64,000 nucleotides of DNA from Iphinoe sp. HA4291-MV1 (GCA_019359415.1 JAHHHH010000007.1:83728-147727), one strand, 5' to 3'; counted from the stretch's first letter, positions 26,565-35,820 are shown. Notes: generated by a model not told the origin, from the letters alone. Program-made: numbers and translations.

Positions 26565-27932
26565 TCAGACTCCTACCTTGTAAGCTTCTTGCACTTTTAT
26601 AGTGGTCGAAGGAACATCGTTGGTAACAGTTTTCGCTTCTTCAAAAGCTTCTCGACCTGTAATCAATCTAGAGCGACGATTACGAGTGATATAATTCCAT
26701 GCCCACTGAAATACTACTAATAATTTAGTGTCGAACTCGATTAAGAAGTAGATATGAACGACTAACCAAAATATCCAAGCAAGGAAACCTTGGAGTTTGA
26801 TGAAGCTTAAATCTACAACAGCTAAATTTTTGCCAATCATCGCCAAACTACCTACGTCATTGTAACGAAATTGTGGTAGTGTTTGACCTTGAAGGCGTTT
26901 TTGAATAAGTTTAGCTACATACTCTCCTTCTTGTTTGGCTACGGGTGCAACACCAGGTAAGGGTTTTCCATCTTGATGAGAGAAGTTGCCTAAATCTCCG
27001 ATGACAAAGATGTTTTTAGAACCCTTAATCGTCAAGTCTGGTTCTACAATCACACGTCCGGAGCGATCGCACTCTACACCTGTGCGGTTTGCTAAAACTT
27101 GCCCTATGGAGGAACCTTTCACACCTGCTGCCCATAATATAGTTTTTGAGGCAATTTCTTGAACTTTATCACCTTGCTTGAAAGTAACGATATCATTTTC
27201 AATATTCGTCACCCTGGTATTAGTTTGGGTAACCACACCTAACTTTTGCAAAGATACTTTTGCTACTTTTGATAACTGTGGTACCATATGAGGGAGGATG
27301 CGATCGCCCCCTTGCAATAATAAAATCTTAGTTTCTGAGGTGTCGATGTTGCGGAAATCTTCTTTGAGAGTTTTGTACGCCAATTCTGAGATCGCACCTG
27401 CTAACTCTACACCTGTGGGACCAGCTCCGACAATCACAAAAGTCAACCAAGCACGGCGTAGTTCGGGGTCAGTTTCTTTTTCTGCTGCTTCAAATGCCGA
27501 AAATATCCGGCGACGTATTTCTATGGCGTCTTCAACAGTTTTCAAACCAGGAGCCAATGGTCTCCAGTTATCGTGACCATAATAGGAATGGTTAGCACCT
27601 GTGGCAACAACTAATGTATCGTAGGGTATTGTTCTATCACCCAGAGTAACTTCTTGGGCTTCTGGATCAATATCATTTACTTCTCCCAACAACACTTTTG
27701 TATTCTTGCTTTTCCTGAATACAGCTCGTAATGGTGAGGAGATATCAGCAGGTGATAGCGTGCCTGTCGCAACTTGATATAAAAGCGGCTGAAATAAATG
27801 AAAGTTACGTTTATCGATGAGAGTAACATTGACATTCGCTTTGGCAAGAGTCTTTGCTGTATACAGTCCACCAAAGCCTCCACCAATGATTACAACGTGA
27901 TGTAGTGCATTATTCTCATGTACAACTACCAT
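26565..27932 (-). CDS. Type II NAD(P)H dehydrogenase (NDH-2)
   Basis: A single-subunit FAD enzyme that oxidises NAD(P)H and passes electrons to quinone. The FAD-binding motif is VVIIGGGFGGLYTAKTLA at the N-terminus; the NAD(P)H fold is FVIVGAGPTGVELAG near residue 160; a late FAD motif is NIFVIGDLGNF. LFQPLLYQVATGTLSP near residue 45 is typical of NDH-2. The C-terminal hydrophobic part (FLAWIFWLVVHIYFLIEF) fits membrane attachment. The frame is open to 27977; ATG 27932 is chosen because AAAGGAAA precedes it. Cyanobacteria have several Ndb proteins and the paralogue cannot be fixed by eye. Confidence 0.88.
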   Translation of the reverse strand: MVVVHENNALHHVVIIGGGFGGLYTAKTLAKANVNVTLIDKRNFHLFQPLLYQVATGTLSPADISSPLRAVFRKSKNTKVLLGEVNDIDPEAQEVTLGDRTIPYDTLVVATGANHSYYGHDNWRPLAPGLKTVEDAIEIRRRIFSAFEAAEKETDPELRRAWLTFVIVGAGPTGVELAGAISELAYKTLKEDFRNIDTSETKILLLQGGDRILPHMVPQLSKVAKVSLQKLGVVTQTNTRVTNIENDIVTFKQGDKVQEIASKTILWAAGVKGSSIGQVLANRTGVECDRSGRVIVEPDLTIKGSKNIFVIGDLGNFSHQDGKPLPGVAPVAKQEGEYVAKLIQKRLQGQTLPQFRYNDVGSLAMIGKNLAVVDLSFIKLQGFLAWIFWLVVHIYFLIEFDTKLLVVFQWAWNYITRNRRSRLITGREAFEEAKTVTNDVPSTTIKVQEAYKVGV

Positions 27933-28096
27933 AAGAACTATTTCCTTTGTTAAGAGGTTTGTAAACTTTCTTAACAAAGATCTAGCAAAATTAGAATAAA
28001 GGCTGCCGTTTATTTATAGCATTTGAAAAAATACTAAAAGTAGTCTAAATTACAGCAATTCACGCTTAAGAAATTACCCTATGTCCGCCAAAGACC

Positions 28097-28918
28097 TCAA
28101 TTATTTTTACCTTTGAGAAAGTCGCGAATATCCCCAGCCACAACTCCAGCACAGGACTCTGGTAAATTATTCCCTCCGTGGGTAATCATTTTCAACTGTG
28201 CGTGAGGAATGTACTGAGCGTAAGCCCGACTTATAGCAAGAGTTTCTTGGTTCTCTTTTCCACCTTGTAGAATCAAAACTGGGGTTGTCATCATCAAGTA
28301 CAATCGCTCATGTAGCAATTCTGCCTGAATTTCTGGATGCTGGCGTTGGAAGAGGAGCTGACAAGCGGTAGGGTATTGCAGCATCACCTGATGAAACTGC
28401 CAATCTTGTTCAATTTTTTCATTCAAACCAAAGATTTTGGTAATGGGACGAAGTAGTCGCAACAATTGAAAAACCAGCGGTGGACGCTTCTGTATACGTT
28501 GCATTCTTTGCCAACGTTTTTTTTGCCCTTCTATCTCTACACCTTCTGGCGCTAATAGCACCAAACCACTAACTTGTTCTGGATATTTCAAAGCATAGCT
28601 AGCAGCAATCCAACCTCCAAGGGAATCTCCAACTAAATACACCTTTTCTTGCTTCAAAGCGTGTAGAAATTCTGCTAAACACTCTACTTGCAAATCAATT
28701 GAATAATGAACATTAGGAAACTCTGACTCGCCAAATCCTAGTAAATCTGGCGAAAAGCAATGGAAATCTCGTGACAGCATCTCCATAACACAGACCCATT
28801 GGCTACTATCATTCCAAGCACCATGTAAGAAAACTATGGAAGTTCCCTCTCCAATTTCACGCCAGAAAAGTGTCCCTTGAGAAAGCTTTATCCGGGAATT
28901 ACGGAATATAGAGTCCAT
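28097..28918 (-). CDS. Alpha/beta hydrolase
   Basis: A 273-residue cytosolic hydrolase. The oxyanion region is VFLHGAWNDSSQW, DLLGFGESE follows, the nucleophile elbow is GDSLGGWIA (Ser about 98) and the catalytic His is probably in MITHGGNNLPES. The usual catalytic Asp position reads LQGGKENQET, so the acid may be Glu or lie elsewhere. Such proteins have diverse substrates and none is suggested by neighbours: it is downstream of nothing obvious and separated from NDH-2 by 164 bases on the same strand. Confidence 0.75.
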   Translation of the reverse strand: MDSIFRNSRIKLSQGTLFWREIGEGTSIVFLHGAWNDSSQWVCVMEMLSRDFHCFSPDLLGFGESEFPNVHYSIDLQVECLAEFLHALKQEKVYLVGDSLGGWIAASYALKYPEQVSGLVLLAPEGVEIEGQKKRWQRMQRIQKRPPLVFQLLRLLRPITKIFGLNEKIEQDWQFHQVMLQYPTACQLLFQRQHPEIQAELLHERLYLMMTTPVLILQGGKENQETLAISRAYAQYIPHAQLKMITHGGNNLPESCAGVVAGDIRDFLKGKNN

Positions 28919-29046
28919 ATCTAATTATTTAATAAAAGCCTTATCTTTAGTAGATTTTAGATTGGAAATTGTGAGTAATGAGTTGGTAGTTGCTAGTAGT
29001 TAAGCTGTTGCGTATCTAATTTGTATATCGGACGCGGGCTGTCCGG

Positions 29047-29231
29047 CCCCGAAGTCGCTACAACGCGCTTAACCCGACGCCAGATGCTTCTCCCAAGGGG
29101 AGACGCAATCATGCGAACAAGCGGGGGAACCCCGCCAACGCACTGGCTCCCTTCGGGAACGCCCGTCGCCTACGGCGGGAAACCCGCCTGCAGCGCTGGA
29201 TTCACCGCAACGCGCAACTCTTGGCACTACA
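29047..29231. repeat. GC-rich dispersed repeat, copy A (inverted copy at 36200-36380)
   Basis: Both ends match the reverse complement of 36200-36380: CGAAGTCGCTACAACGCGCT then TAACCCGACGCCA at the left, and GGCTCCCTTCGGGAACGCCC, GTCGCCTACGGCGGGAAACC, and CGCGCAACTCTTGGCACTAC at the right. A middle part of about 60 bases differs. It fills most of the 408-base gap between the hydrolase and NUDIX genes. No convincing gene is seen in it. Confidence 0.75.
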
Positions 29232-29326
29232 ATGATTTTACGTTTTAGTCTTATACAATCTAGCTGCACATCAGCTTAGTACAAAATTCAACTAACTACT
29301 AATCACCAACCATTACTGAAATAGCG

Positions 29327-29821
29327 TTACGCCAATGTTGTCAAGCCATCTAGATAGTCTTGCAACTGGCGACTATGGTCATGAGACATCTGTCCTGGAG
29401 GTAGGGAATTGAGTGGAAAAGCCTGAATTTCCATCACTTCTAAAGTATCTTGAATTTCCATTTTTCCCTGCACTTGGGCTTCAACCACAATACAAATTGA
29501 GTGGATTCTAGGATCGCGGTCTGGTGCGGAGTATACACCAACTAAACGCCGAATTGATACCAGTTCTAGTCCTGTTTCTTCCATCAACTCTCGTCGGATA
29601 GCATTAGGAACATCTTCTCCCCAGTCCACCATACCTCCAGGTAATGCCCACAGACCGTTGTCGCGCCGACGGATCAGCACAATTCGACCATCTGGTAAAA
29701 TCGGGATGATGCTTGTGCCTGGGATGGGATGACGGAAGATAATGCCCAGTACAGTTTGTCCAATGCGCCATAAGTTACGTGTCGACTGAACAGCCACAGC
29801 AAAAAAAGCAAGAATGTTCAA
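29327..29821 (-). CDS. NUDIX hydrolase
   Basis: A 164-residue protein with the NUDIX box GGMVDWGEDVPNAIRRELME followed by ETGLEL, fitting the GX5EX7REUXEEXGU pattern. The N-terminal 30 residues are hydrophobic (MNILAFFAVAVQSTRNLWRI), which is unusual and may be a membrane anchor or an upstream start choice. The enzyme would hydrolyse a nucleoside diphosphate linked to another moiety, with ADP-ribose or NADH as common substrates, but specificity is unknown. No operon partner. Confidence 0.85.
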   Translation of the reverse strand: MNILAFFAVAVQSTRNLWRIGQTVLGIIFRHPIPGTSIIPILPDGRIVLIRRRDNGLWALPGGMVDWGEDVPNAIRRELMEETGLELVSIRRLVGVYSAPDRDPRIHSICIVVEAQVQGKMEIQDTLEVMEIQAFPLNSLPPGQMSHDHSRQLQDYLDGLTTLA

Positions 29822-30050
29822 TTTTCAAATGTTTGACTTGTTGTGTAGAGTTCCCCCACCACTCACACTTTTTCAACTGTCTTGTTGAGTTGCCCATTTT
29901 ACAACAATGCTCGTGGATTGGAGTTTTATCCTAACGATTAACGTAGAATCTAAATTGATTCTATCATTTACTGAAACGAAAAAAATGTATATATATATAC
30001 AGACACCTCTCAGTTGATACAGTTTTGAGCTTCTAGCAAAAGCATTATGT

Positions 30051-30150
30051 TTGCTGCGAGTAGAAGCAAATTCTTATTTTTCGATACAAATTTATCATAC
30101 TTGCTACGAGTAGAAGCAGATTCTCGTTTTTCCAGACAAATTTATTAGAT
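30051..30150. repeat. 50-bp tandem duplication
   Basis: Two adjacent 50-base copies (30051-30100 and 30101-30150) begin TTGCTGCGAGTAGAAGCA and TTGCTACGAGTAGAAGCA and end in near-identical ACAAATTTAT segments. The copies differ at a handful of positions. They lie 85 bases upstream of the NTF2-like gene, within an AT-rich 413-base gap (29822-30234) that also has a short (TA)n run near 29988. Confidence 0.8.
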
Positions 30151-30234
30151 AAATGAGAAAAATTAGTATGTTGCGCGGCGTGTCCTCAAGTTGTAAATAA
30201 TGGGAGAGAAAAGAATTTGAAAAAGGAGTAAATC

Positions 30235-30801
30235 ATGAGCGTCCAAGACAACTTCGGTTCACAGGTAAGCCTCACTGCTGCACAAGAGTTTCTGCAGAAT
30301 CTCTGGGAGGAGCATTTGCGATGCGAGTTTGCATCACACGACACCGAGGATACCCTCGCCACCATGGTCGAGGACGCCTACGTCAACAATATCCCGGTGT
30401 TGACTGGAGGTGTTGGACTGGACAAGCTGCGGGAGTTCTACTCCAAGCACTTCATTTCCCAGATGCCTCCTGATACGGAAATAATACCCATCTCACGAAC
30501 CATTGGCAACGATCAACTGGTTGATGAAATGGTGTTTAAGTTCACTCATACCATAAGAATGGACTGGATGCTGCCCAACATTGCTCCTACCAGTAAGCGT
30601 GTTGAGGTGCCGCTGGTCGCTATTGTTCGATTCAGGGACGGAAAGTTAGCCCACGAGCACATCTACTGGGATCAAGCTTCCGTGCTGGTTCAACTCGGAC
30701 TGCTCGATGCTAGCACCCTGCCCGTCGTCGGCATTGAAAGTGCCCACAAAGCCCTCGATCCGAGTTTGCCATCGAACGCACTGATGCACCGTGCTGGCTA
30801 A
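30235..30801 (+). CDS. NTF2-like (SnoaL-type) protein
   Basis: A 188-residue cone-shaped-fold protein. EFLQNLWEEHLRCEFASHDT, then a polar segment, REFYSKHFISQMPPDTEI and the late FRDGKLAHEHIYWDQASVLV are typical of NTF2-like proteins, some of which are fused to dienelactone hydrolases. The function is unknown. The start has a strong ribosome binding site, AAAAAGGAG, seven bases before ATG. Base composition is clearly higher in G+C than around it (33 of 60 bases in 30361-30420 are G or C) and it ends in GC-rich codons, suggesting acquisition from another lineage. Confidence 0.75.
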   Translation: MSVQDNFGSQVSLTAAQEFLQNLWEEHLRCEFASHDTEDTLATMVEDAYVNNIPVLTGGVGLDKLREFYSKHFISQMPPDTEIIPISRTIGNDQLVDEMVFKFTHTIRMDWMLPNIAPTSKRVEVPLVAIVRFRDGKLAHEHIYWDQASVLVQLGLLDASTLPVVGIESAHKALDPSLPSNALMHRAG

Positions 30802-31058
30802 AGCCAGTTGTCCCTCAGCCATCCGTAAACTTTCAAGAGCAGCAGGTTTATTCTACAGTATGCTCTACCAATCGCAAGCACCAGACATGATTCTACAGAT
30901 TAATTGATATTTTAAATGAGAATGTGCTACGCTAGTCTACCGTTTGAAAATATGTTAGTTGCAAAACTAGGCTAAAGTCATACAAGTAATACCAATAGCT
31001 GTTATTGCCTATATTCAGCCTAGAAGTAGCTTTTTTGTTGTTTATTAATGAGGTGAAC

Positions 31059-31226
31059 ATGGCTAAGCGCCGCAATCCAAAGAAAGAAAAGGCGCTACGG
31101 AACCAGGCATATGCCCGAAAGTTTCGTAAACGGACTACAACGGGACGTTTCCAAAGAAGGTTCCAACAACGACCGCCGAAGAGTGAAGAGGATGAGGGCG
31201 CAGCATCAATTACAGCTGCTGAATAG
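31059..31226 (+). CDS. Small, very basic conserved protein
   Basis: A 55-residue protein: MAKRRNPKKEKALRNQAY, ARKFRKRTTTGRFQRRFQQR, then an acidic tail PKSEEDEGAASITAAE. The first 40 residues are dominated by Arg and Lys, as in small ribosomal or RNA-binding proteins. The GAGGTGA ribosome binding site six bases before ATG 31059 sets the start; the frame is open further upstream. I recall similar tiny proteins in other cyanobacteria but know no function. A hairpin terminator follows at 31274-31294, supporting an independent transcription unit. Confidence 0.7.
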   Translation: MAKRRNPKKEKALRNQAYARKFRKRTTTGRFQRRFQQRPPKSEEDEGAASITAAE

Positions 31227-31273
31227 TTCTCTATTCAAATATTTTTTGCCCCATAGCTCTTTGAGGTGTCAGG

Positions 31274-31294
31274 GCGTACATAAAGTACGCTTTT
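31274..31294 (+). terminator. Intrinsic terminator of the small basic gene
   Basis: GCGTAC, loop ATAAA, GTACGC, then TTTT. It lies 48 bases after the stop codon of the small gene and 6 bases before the convergent argH stop. Confidence 0.65.
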
Positions 31295-31299
31295 GTTGA

Positions 31300-32688
31300 T
31301 TATTTATCGGTAATTTGGGTGCGGGCGGCAAGGAGTGCTTGCTTGACTTGGGCAAAGCCTGTACCACCGTAGCTATTACGAGCAGCAACTACTTGCCGAG
31401 GTGATATTGCCTGGTAAATGTCTTGTGCAAATGCTGGATGAAGTTGTTGCCACTCCTCCAAGCTTAAATCTTTGAGGAGTTTACCAGCGGCAATACTGGT
31501 TTTTACTACTTTGCCCACAAGATTGTATGCTTCCCGGAAAGGGACACCCCGTGCAGCAAGATAGTCTGCTACATCGGTAGCATTAGAAAAGTCTTCTGTG
31601 ACTGCTTCTGCTAAGCGCCCTTTACGAAATTCTAAACCTTCTTGAAGTAAGATGATCATTGCTTCTAAACAAGCTTTGATGGTAGTAACGCTGTCAAATA
31701 AACCTTCTTTGTCTTCTTGCAGGTCTTTGTTGTATGCCAAGGGTAGCCCCTTCATCATGACCAACATTGCCTGAAGATGACCAAATACGCGTCCAGTTTT
31801 CCCGCGCACCAGTTCCGGTACGTCGGGATTTTTCTTTTGGGGCATAATGCTGGAACCAGTGGCGCAGCTATCCTTGAGGGTGACAAAGCTAAATTCCTCT
31901 GACGCCCAAAGAATGACTTCTTCTGAAAGACGGCTAAGGTGAACCATAATGAGACTGGCAGCACAGAGAAATTCGATCGCAAAATCGCGATCGCTCACTC
32001 CATCAAGGCTGTTTGCATAAACTCCCTCAAAATCCAAGAGTTTTGCTGTATAATGGCGATCTATAGGGAAAGTCGTTCCTGCTAGAGCACCGCACCCTAA
32101 TGGTGAGATATTGACTCGGCGAGAAACATCTCCTAAACGTTCCCAGTCGCGTTGCGCCATATGAAAATATGCCAGCAAGTGGTGAGCCAAACTCAAAGGT
32201 TGGGCACGTTGCAGGTGGGTATAACCAGGAATCAGCGTTTCAACGTGTTTTTCAGCGATATCTAGTAAAACTTGTTGAAATTCTCGCAGTTGATTGCGGA
32301 TTTGTTGAATTTGGTCGCGGAGATAGAGTCTAGTATCAGTACCTACTTGGTCATTTCGGGAGCGAGCAGTGTGTAACTTTTTACCCAAATCGCCAACAAT
32401 TTCCACTAAACGTCGTTCAACGGCAAAATGTACGTCTTCCGCTTCGACACCTGGCAAAAATTTACCTTGGCGATATTCCTGGCGAATTTGCTCTAAACCT
32501 GTAACGAGTTGCTCTCCTTCTTCCTGAGAAATGATACCAGTATGAGCCAGCATTTTGGCATGAGCTTGAGAGCCAGTGAGGTCATACTCGATTAATTGAA
32601 TGTCAAAATGAATACTGGCATTAAACAGAGCGATCGCAGGATGTAGTGCCGATTCAAACCGTTGGCTCCAAGTTTGTTGTTCTGTCAT
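31300..32688 (-). CDS. argH: Argininosuccinate lyase
   Basis: Cleaves argininosuccinate to arginine and fumarate, the last step of arginine synthesis. The superfamily signature [12 protein letters not shown] lies near residue 280. Other conserved parts are [10 protein letters not shown] near the N-terminus, [37 protein letters not shown] and [10 protein letters not shown]. About 462 residues is standard. The frame is open eight codons further upstream; ATG 32688 ([11 protein letters not shown]) is the usual start. It is a single gene with no arg cluster around it. Confidence 0.96.
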   Translation of the reverse strand: MTEQQTWSQRFESALHPAIALFNASIHFDIQLIEYDLTGSQAHAKMLAHTGIISQEEGEQLVTGLEQIRQEYRQGKFLPGVEAEDVHFAVERRLVEIVGDLGKKLHTARSRNDQVGTDTRLYLRDQIQQIRNQLREFQQVLLDIAEKHVETLIPGYTHLQRAQPLSLAHHLLAYFHMAQRDWERLGDVSRRVNISPLGCGALAGTTFPIDRHYTAKLLDFEGVYANSLDGVSDRDFAIEFLCAASLIMVHLSRLSEEVILWASEEFSFVTLKDSCATGSSIMPQKKNPDVPELVRGKTGRVFGHLQAMLVMMKGLPLAYNKDLQEDKEGLFDSVTTIKACLEAMIILLQEGLEFRKGRLAEAVTEDFSNATDVADYLAARGVPFREAYNLVGKVVKTSIAAGKLLKDLSLEEWQQLHPAFAQDIYQAISPRQVVAARNSYGGTGFAQVKQALLAARTQITDK

Positions 32689-32843
32689 GGGCGTGGGAAA
32701 TCTATTAATCACAAATTATGAATTATGAAATAATAAACGTTAATCTTCAATGACATCCACCCAAAACCAATTCTCATTAATTTTTAGAGAATCTAAGAGC
32801 CAAATATATTGAAGAAGGAGTCAGAAGTCAGAAGCAATTAGTG

Positions 32844-32990
32844 GGGGATTCAAACCCGCCACTGTCTTGTTGACCACCACCACCCTTCGGGTTCGCCAGA
32901 TACCTACGGTAAGTCCTGCGGAGGCTTGAGCCAACGCGTAGCGTCTCCGCTATTGAGAGGGAGACGTCGGTGCAGTACTGGACTCACCAA
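32844..32990. repeat. GC-rich dispersed repeat patch between argH and the DUF1778 gene
   Basis: A segment with short palindromic pieces such as CCCTTCGGG, CGTAGCGTCTCCGCTA and GAGACG, resembling the other GC-rich patches in this window. The left part, GGGGGATTCAAACCCGCC, looks superficially like a tRNA T-arm but no acceptor or anticodon parts accompany it. The 360-base gap otherwise holds no gene. Confidence 0.5.
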
Positions 32991-33050
32991 ATTTCCAATC
33001 TTGCGTGGGGGTCTTAAACCCATTTATTCCTCCCTTGCGTCGTACAGAAT

Positions 33051-33299
33051 TCACGACAGATTCTGTTTGAGTTCTGGCGGATTTTCTATTACTGACAGAA
33101 ACAAATCTCTATCTCGATTAGACAGCACTAGCCTTTCATGAGCATCTATATCTTGTTTAGCGGCTGGCAAAACATGAAAGAGTGTATAAGCACTCAAAGA
33201 AATTCCTTTGAGACTCGCAGCACGCTCTAACAGTTCTTTTTGTTCTTGGGTAACTCGTAAATCGATGCGACAATCTTTTGCAGATGATGCTTCTGACAT
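33051..33299 (-). CDS. DUF1778 (TacA-type) antitoxin, toxin missing
   Basis: An 82-residue ribbon-helix-helix antitoxin. The DNA-binding part is RIDLRVTQEQKELLERAASL and KGISLSAYTLFHVLPAAKQD, followed by ANERLVLS-like AHERLVLSNRDRDLFLSVIE and NPPELKQNL. In TacAT modules the GNAT toxin gene follows the antitoxin at once; here the downstream side is only the GC-rich repeat patch, and the acetyltransferase gene lies upstream and belongs to another GNAT branch. The last few residues may already be cut short. It is therefore a probable orphan left after loss of tacT. Confidence 0.82.
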   Translation of the reverse strand: MSEASSAKDCRIDLRVTQEQKELLERAASLKGISLSAYTLFHVLPAAKQDIDAHERLVLSNRDRDLFLSVIENPPELKQNLS

Positions 33300-33410
33300 G
33301 ACTAATTCCCAGCTTCAGCTTAGTCTTGATTTACAGTATAGAAATAGTGGCGGACAATATACACACAATTCTCAACTCTATGCTTATGCCTGTGGGAACT
33401 TCAGCTTAGA

Positions 33411-33929
33411 TCAGAAGGTTAGACGGTAGATGAGTTCATCGGAAAGTTTTCCTTTGATGAACTCCGCGTTTTTCTTGATGTTGTGCAGTTCAAACCCAAG
33501 CTTCTCAACCACCTTACGGGACGCATAGTTCTGCTCGTTCACCGAAGCGTACAGCGCGGGAAAGTCGAAGCGCTTTCGAGCAAGAGCGATCGCTCTTGAG
33601 CAGTAGACAGGCGCATACCCCAGGTTCTGGAAGTCTACGAAAGTCATGAAGCCGATTTCTGCGTATGCATCATCGAAAATACCTATCTCGACAACTCCAA
33701 CGTACTGCTGTTGTGGAAGTACCGCAACCCACTTCAGCCAGGTCATAGTGTTGTTATCTGGGGATTTTTCCAGTGCGGCGAACTTGAACTTTTGCTTAAG
33801 CTCCAACAGAGTCGGGATGTTATCTTCTAGATATTCGTATAATCTCGGGTTGCTCAGGTGAGAGCACAGCAGTTGGGCGTGGTGTTCCGTTACTTTTTCT
33901 AAATGCAAAAGCACCGGGGCTTTGTCCAT
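33411..33929 (-). CDS. GNAT family acetyltransferase (RimJ/RimL-like)
   Basis: A 172-residue N-acetyltransferase. The acceptor-side region reads YVGVVEIGIFDDAYAEIGFM, and the acetyl-CoA site is near SRAIALARKRFDFPALYASV, then NYASRKVVEKLGFELHNIKK, which is the usual GNAT motif A/B pattern of the RimL type. The start ATG 33929 has GGAGAAGGA upstream; the frame extends 14 codons further. The region is richer in G+C than its surroundings, suggesting acquisition. Being a RimL-type enzyme, it is not the expected toxin partner of the adjacent DUF1778 antitoxin. Confidence 0.78.
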   Translation of the reverse strand: MDKAPVLLHLEKVTEHHAQLLCSHLSNPRLYEYLEDNIPTLLELKQKFKFAALEKSPDNNTMTWLKWVAVLPQQQYVGVVEIGIFDDAYAEIGFMTFVDFQNLGYAPVYCSRAIALARKRFDFPALYASVNEQNYASRKVVEKLGFELHNIKKNAEFIKGKLSDELIYRLTF

Positions 33930-34003
33930 GTCGAGTCTCGTCCTTCTCCAATCATGTGAACACCAGTGCAAATTCTTCTACAAATTGCAAGGTGAACAAA
34001 ATT

Positions 34004-34777
34004 CTAATTCCTTAATTTATAAGCTGTCCGTACAACTTGTCCTGCTAACACTGCTGCACCAAAACCATTATCAATATTCACCACACCCACACCAGCAGCA
34101 CAAGAGTTGAGCATTGTCAACAGTGGCGCTAAACCTCCAAAACTAGCACCGTAACCAACGCTGGTGGGAACAGCAATCACAGGACAATCTGCTAAACCCG
34201 CAACCACGCTGGGTAAAGCGCCTTCCATCCCCGCTACAACAATCAACACGGATGCTGATTCAATAACATGGCGGTTATTTAACAAGCGGTGAATTCCTGC
34301 AACTCCGACATCCCAAAGGCGTTGTACATGGAAACCAGAAAGTTCTGCAGTGACAGCAGCTTCTTCAGCAACAGGTAAATCAGCAGTGCCAGCAGAAAGA
34401 ATCCCAATTGTACCAGGATACTCTGGTTCAATGGTAGGAGGTGCAATTGCACAAATTCGCGCCAAGTTATAGTAGCGCAGACCTTGAACTTTTGTTTCCA
34501 GTGCGGCGAAAACATCTGGTTCTATGCGAGTCGCCATCACCACAGGGTTACGCTGGCGCATAGCTTCCATAATTTGAGCAATTTGCTCAGGAGTTTTGCC
34601 TAATCCCCAAATAACTTCTGGAAATCCAGTTCTCAAGGCGCGATGATGGTCAACTTTGGCAAAATCGCCTACAGGTTCATAAGCCAAGTGTCTCAGTTTT
34701 TCTAATGCTCCATCTGGAGTCATGTTACCATTGGCAACGCTTTCTAAGAGCGATCGCAAAGATGTATCATCGGTCAT
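34004..34777 (-). CDS. larB: LarB, pyridinium-3,5-biscarboxylic acid mononucleotide synthase
   Basis: LarB carboxylates and hydrolyses nicotinate adenine dinucleotide, the first step of the nickel-pincer cofactor of lactate racemase. The protein has the PurE-like C-terminal domain: GTIGILSAGTADLPVAEEA, VGVAGIHRLL, VVAGMEGALPSVVAG and VIAVPTSVGYGASFGG. LLESVANGNMTPDGALEKLR is the typical N-terminal part. The frame begins seven codons upstream with residues derived from a short tandem repeat; Met at 34777 is preferred. larC and larE are not in this window, so the cofactor pathway cannot be confirmed here. Confidence 0.88.
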   Translation of the reverse strand: MTDDTSLRSLLESVANGNMTPDGALEKLRHLAYEPVGDFAKVDHHRALRTGFPEVIWGLGKTPEQIAQIMEAMRQRNPVVMATRIEPDVFAALETKVQGLRYYNLARICAIAPPTIEPEYPGTIGILSAGTADLPVAEEAAVTAELSGFHVQRLWDVGVAGIHRLLNNRHVIESASVLIVVAGMEGALPSVVAGLADCPVIAVPTSVGYGASFGGLAPLLTMLNSCAAGVGVVNIDNGFGAAVLAGQVVRTAYKLRN

Positions 34778-34854
34778 TTGTCCTTTGTCGCTCGTCATTT
34801 GTTAGTTGTTAATTCTTTGTTGACTGTTAGTTGTTAATGATTAAGTCTCAACCT

Positions 34855-35589
34855 CTAAATTCTATTTGGATCAATTCCTTGTTGCTGTAATTTCACTAAA
34901 AGTTCCTGAAGTTGTTGTTGAGTTTGTTCTAGTTGTTGCTGTTGTTTTATTAGTGTTTCTTCTAGTGTTTGGTATCTGTTACCATTTTGGTCATACCAAT
35001 ACAGCCATTCTCGTGTTCGTCCCTGATAGGTTCCGCGATGCTCCAGCAGGGAGCCGCCCAAAGGGCTATCGCGCCCAATACCTAAAGCTATCTCAGGCAT
35101 CCAAACTATATCCCCAGATTGTAATACATATTTACCTTCAACTAAGCGATAAACTTCTAAACGTTGTCGCTTACGACGCAAGCGCGTTGGAGCATAAATA
35201 ATATAGTATAAAATGCCCAATTGAGCATAGTCTATTTTCTTTTGTTCGTATTCGCCATTGTAGGTTTGAGAAACAACTTCTAAAGCCAGAATGGGGACAA
35301 TCCCATCTTCTTCCCAGAGAACATAACTGGAACGTCCATTTTCTCCGACAAACCTTTCTACTCCTAAACTCAAAAATCCATCTGGTACAATTGCTCCTTG
35401 ATTGGGAGCATAATAAATTCCCATATTTATACCAAAAAACCAATCATCACGGTTTTGCCATATGAAAGATAAGATAGCTAATAATAAATTGGGAATTAAT
35501 ATTTGCAGTTCGTTATCCACAGGTGTATCATCTGAGTCAGGCAATTCTGCTGATGAAGGTAGACAGTCTAAGGGATTGTAGCTAAACAT
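34855..35589 (-). CDS. Uma2 family endonuclease with Gln-rich coiled-coil tail
   Basis: A 244-residue Uma2/DUF820 protein. The fold core is FGINMGIYYAPNQGAIVPDG (Asp), IVPILALEVVSQTYNGEYEQ (Glu) and KKIDYAQLGILYYIIYAP. The last about 45 residues, with repeated QQQLEQTQQQLQELLVKLQQ, form a probable coiled coil, common in cyanobacterial members. Function unknown beyond the predicted nuclease fold. It is 56 bases upstream of larB on the same strand, but an operon with larB is not suggested by function. Confidence 0.82.
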   Translation of the reverse strand: MFSYNPLDCLPSSAELPDSDDTPVDNELQILIPNLLLAILSFIWQNRDDWFFGINMGIYYAPNQGAIVPDGFLSLGVERFVGENGRSSYVLWEEDGIVPILALEVVSQTYNGEYEQKKIDYAQLGILYYIIYAPTRLRRKRQRLEVYRLVEGKYVLQSGDIVWMPEIALGIGRDSPLGGSLLEHRGTYQGRTREWLYWYDQNGNRYQTLEETLIKQQQQLEQTQQQLQELLVKLQQQGIDPNRI

Positions 35590-35820
35590 AAGTTGTCATC
35601 CCTCCCTAAAATCAAAATCTAAACTCATTTGTCCATAACTCAACGGTAACTCAGTCTAAACATTCTTTAGCGATTAATACTAACGATGTCGATTCTCAAG
35701 GTCCGTGATAGACACGCAAAACTACAACATCTAACGGTTGCGTTTGCCCTGTGACTGTTCTACTTCGCCTTGTTTGCATACCCTAAAATTATAGAAAGTA
35801 CAACCCCAAACCAAGTTCCT

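Noticed and set aside
28991-29269. Frames on both strands inside the GC-rich repeat
   Set aside because: They arise from the palindromic repeat and are not conserved in the second copy at 36200-36380, where the centre differs.
32841-32864. tRNA T-arm-like string GGGGGATTCAAACCCGCC
   Set aside because: No acceptor stem, D-arm or anticodon arm at the right distance on either strand.
33411-33929. GNAT gene as TacT partner of the DUF1778 antitoxin
   Set aside because: It lies upstream rather than downstream, 111 bases away, and its sequence is RimL-like rather than TacT-like.
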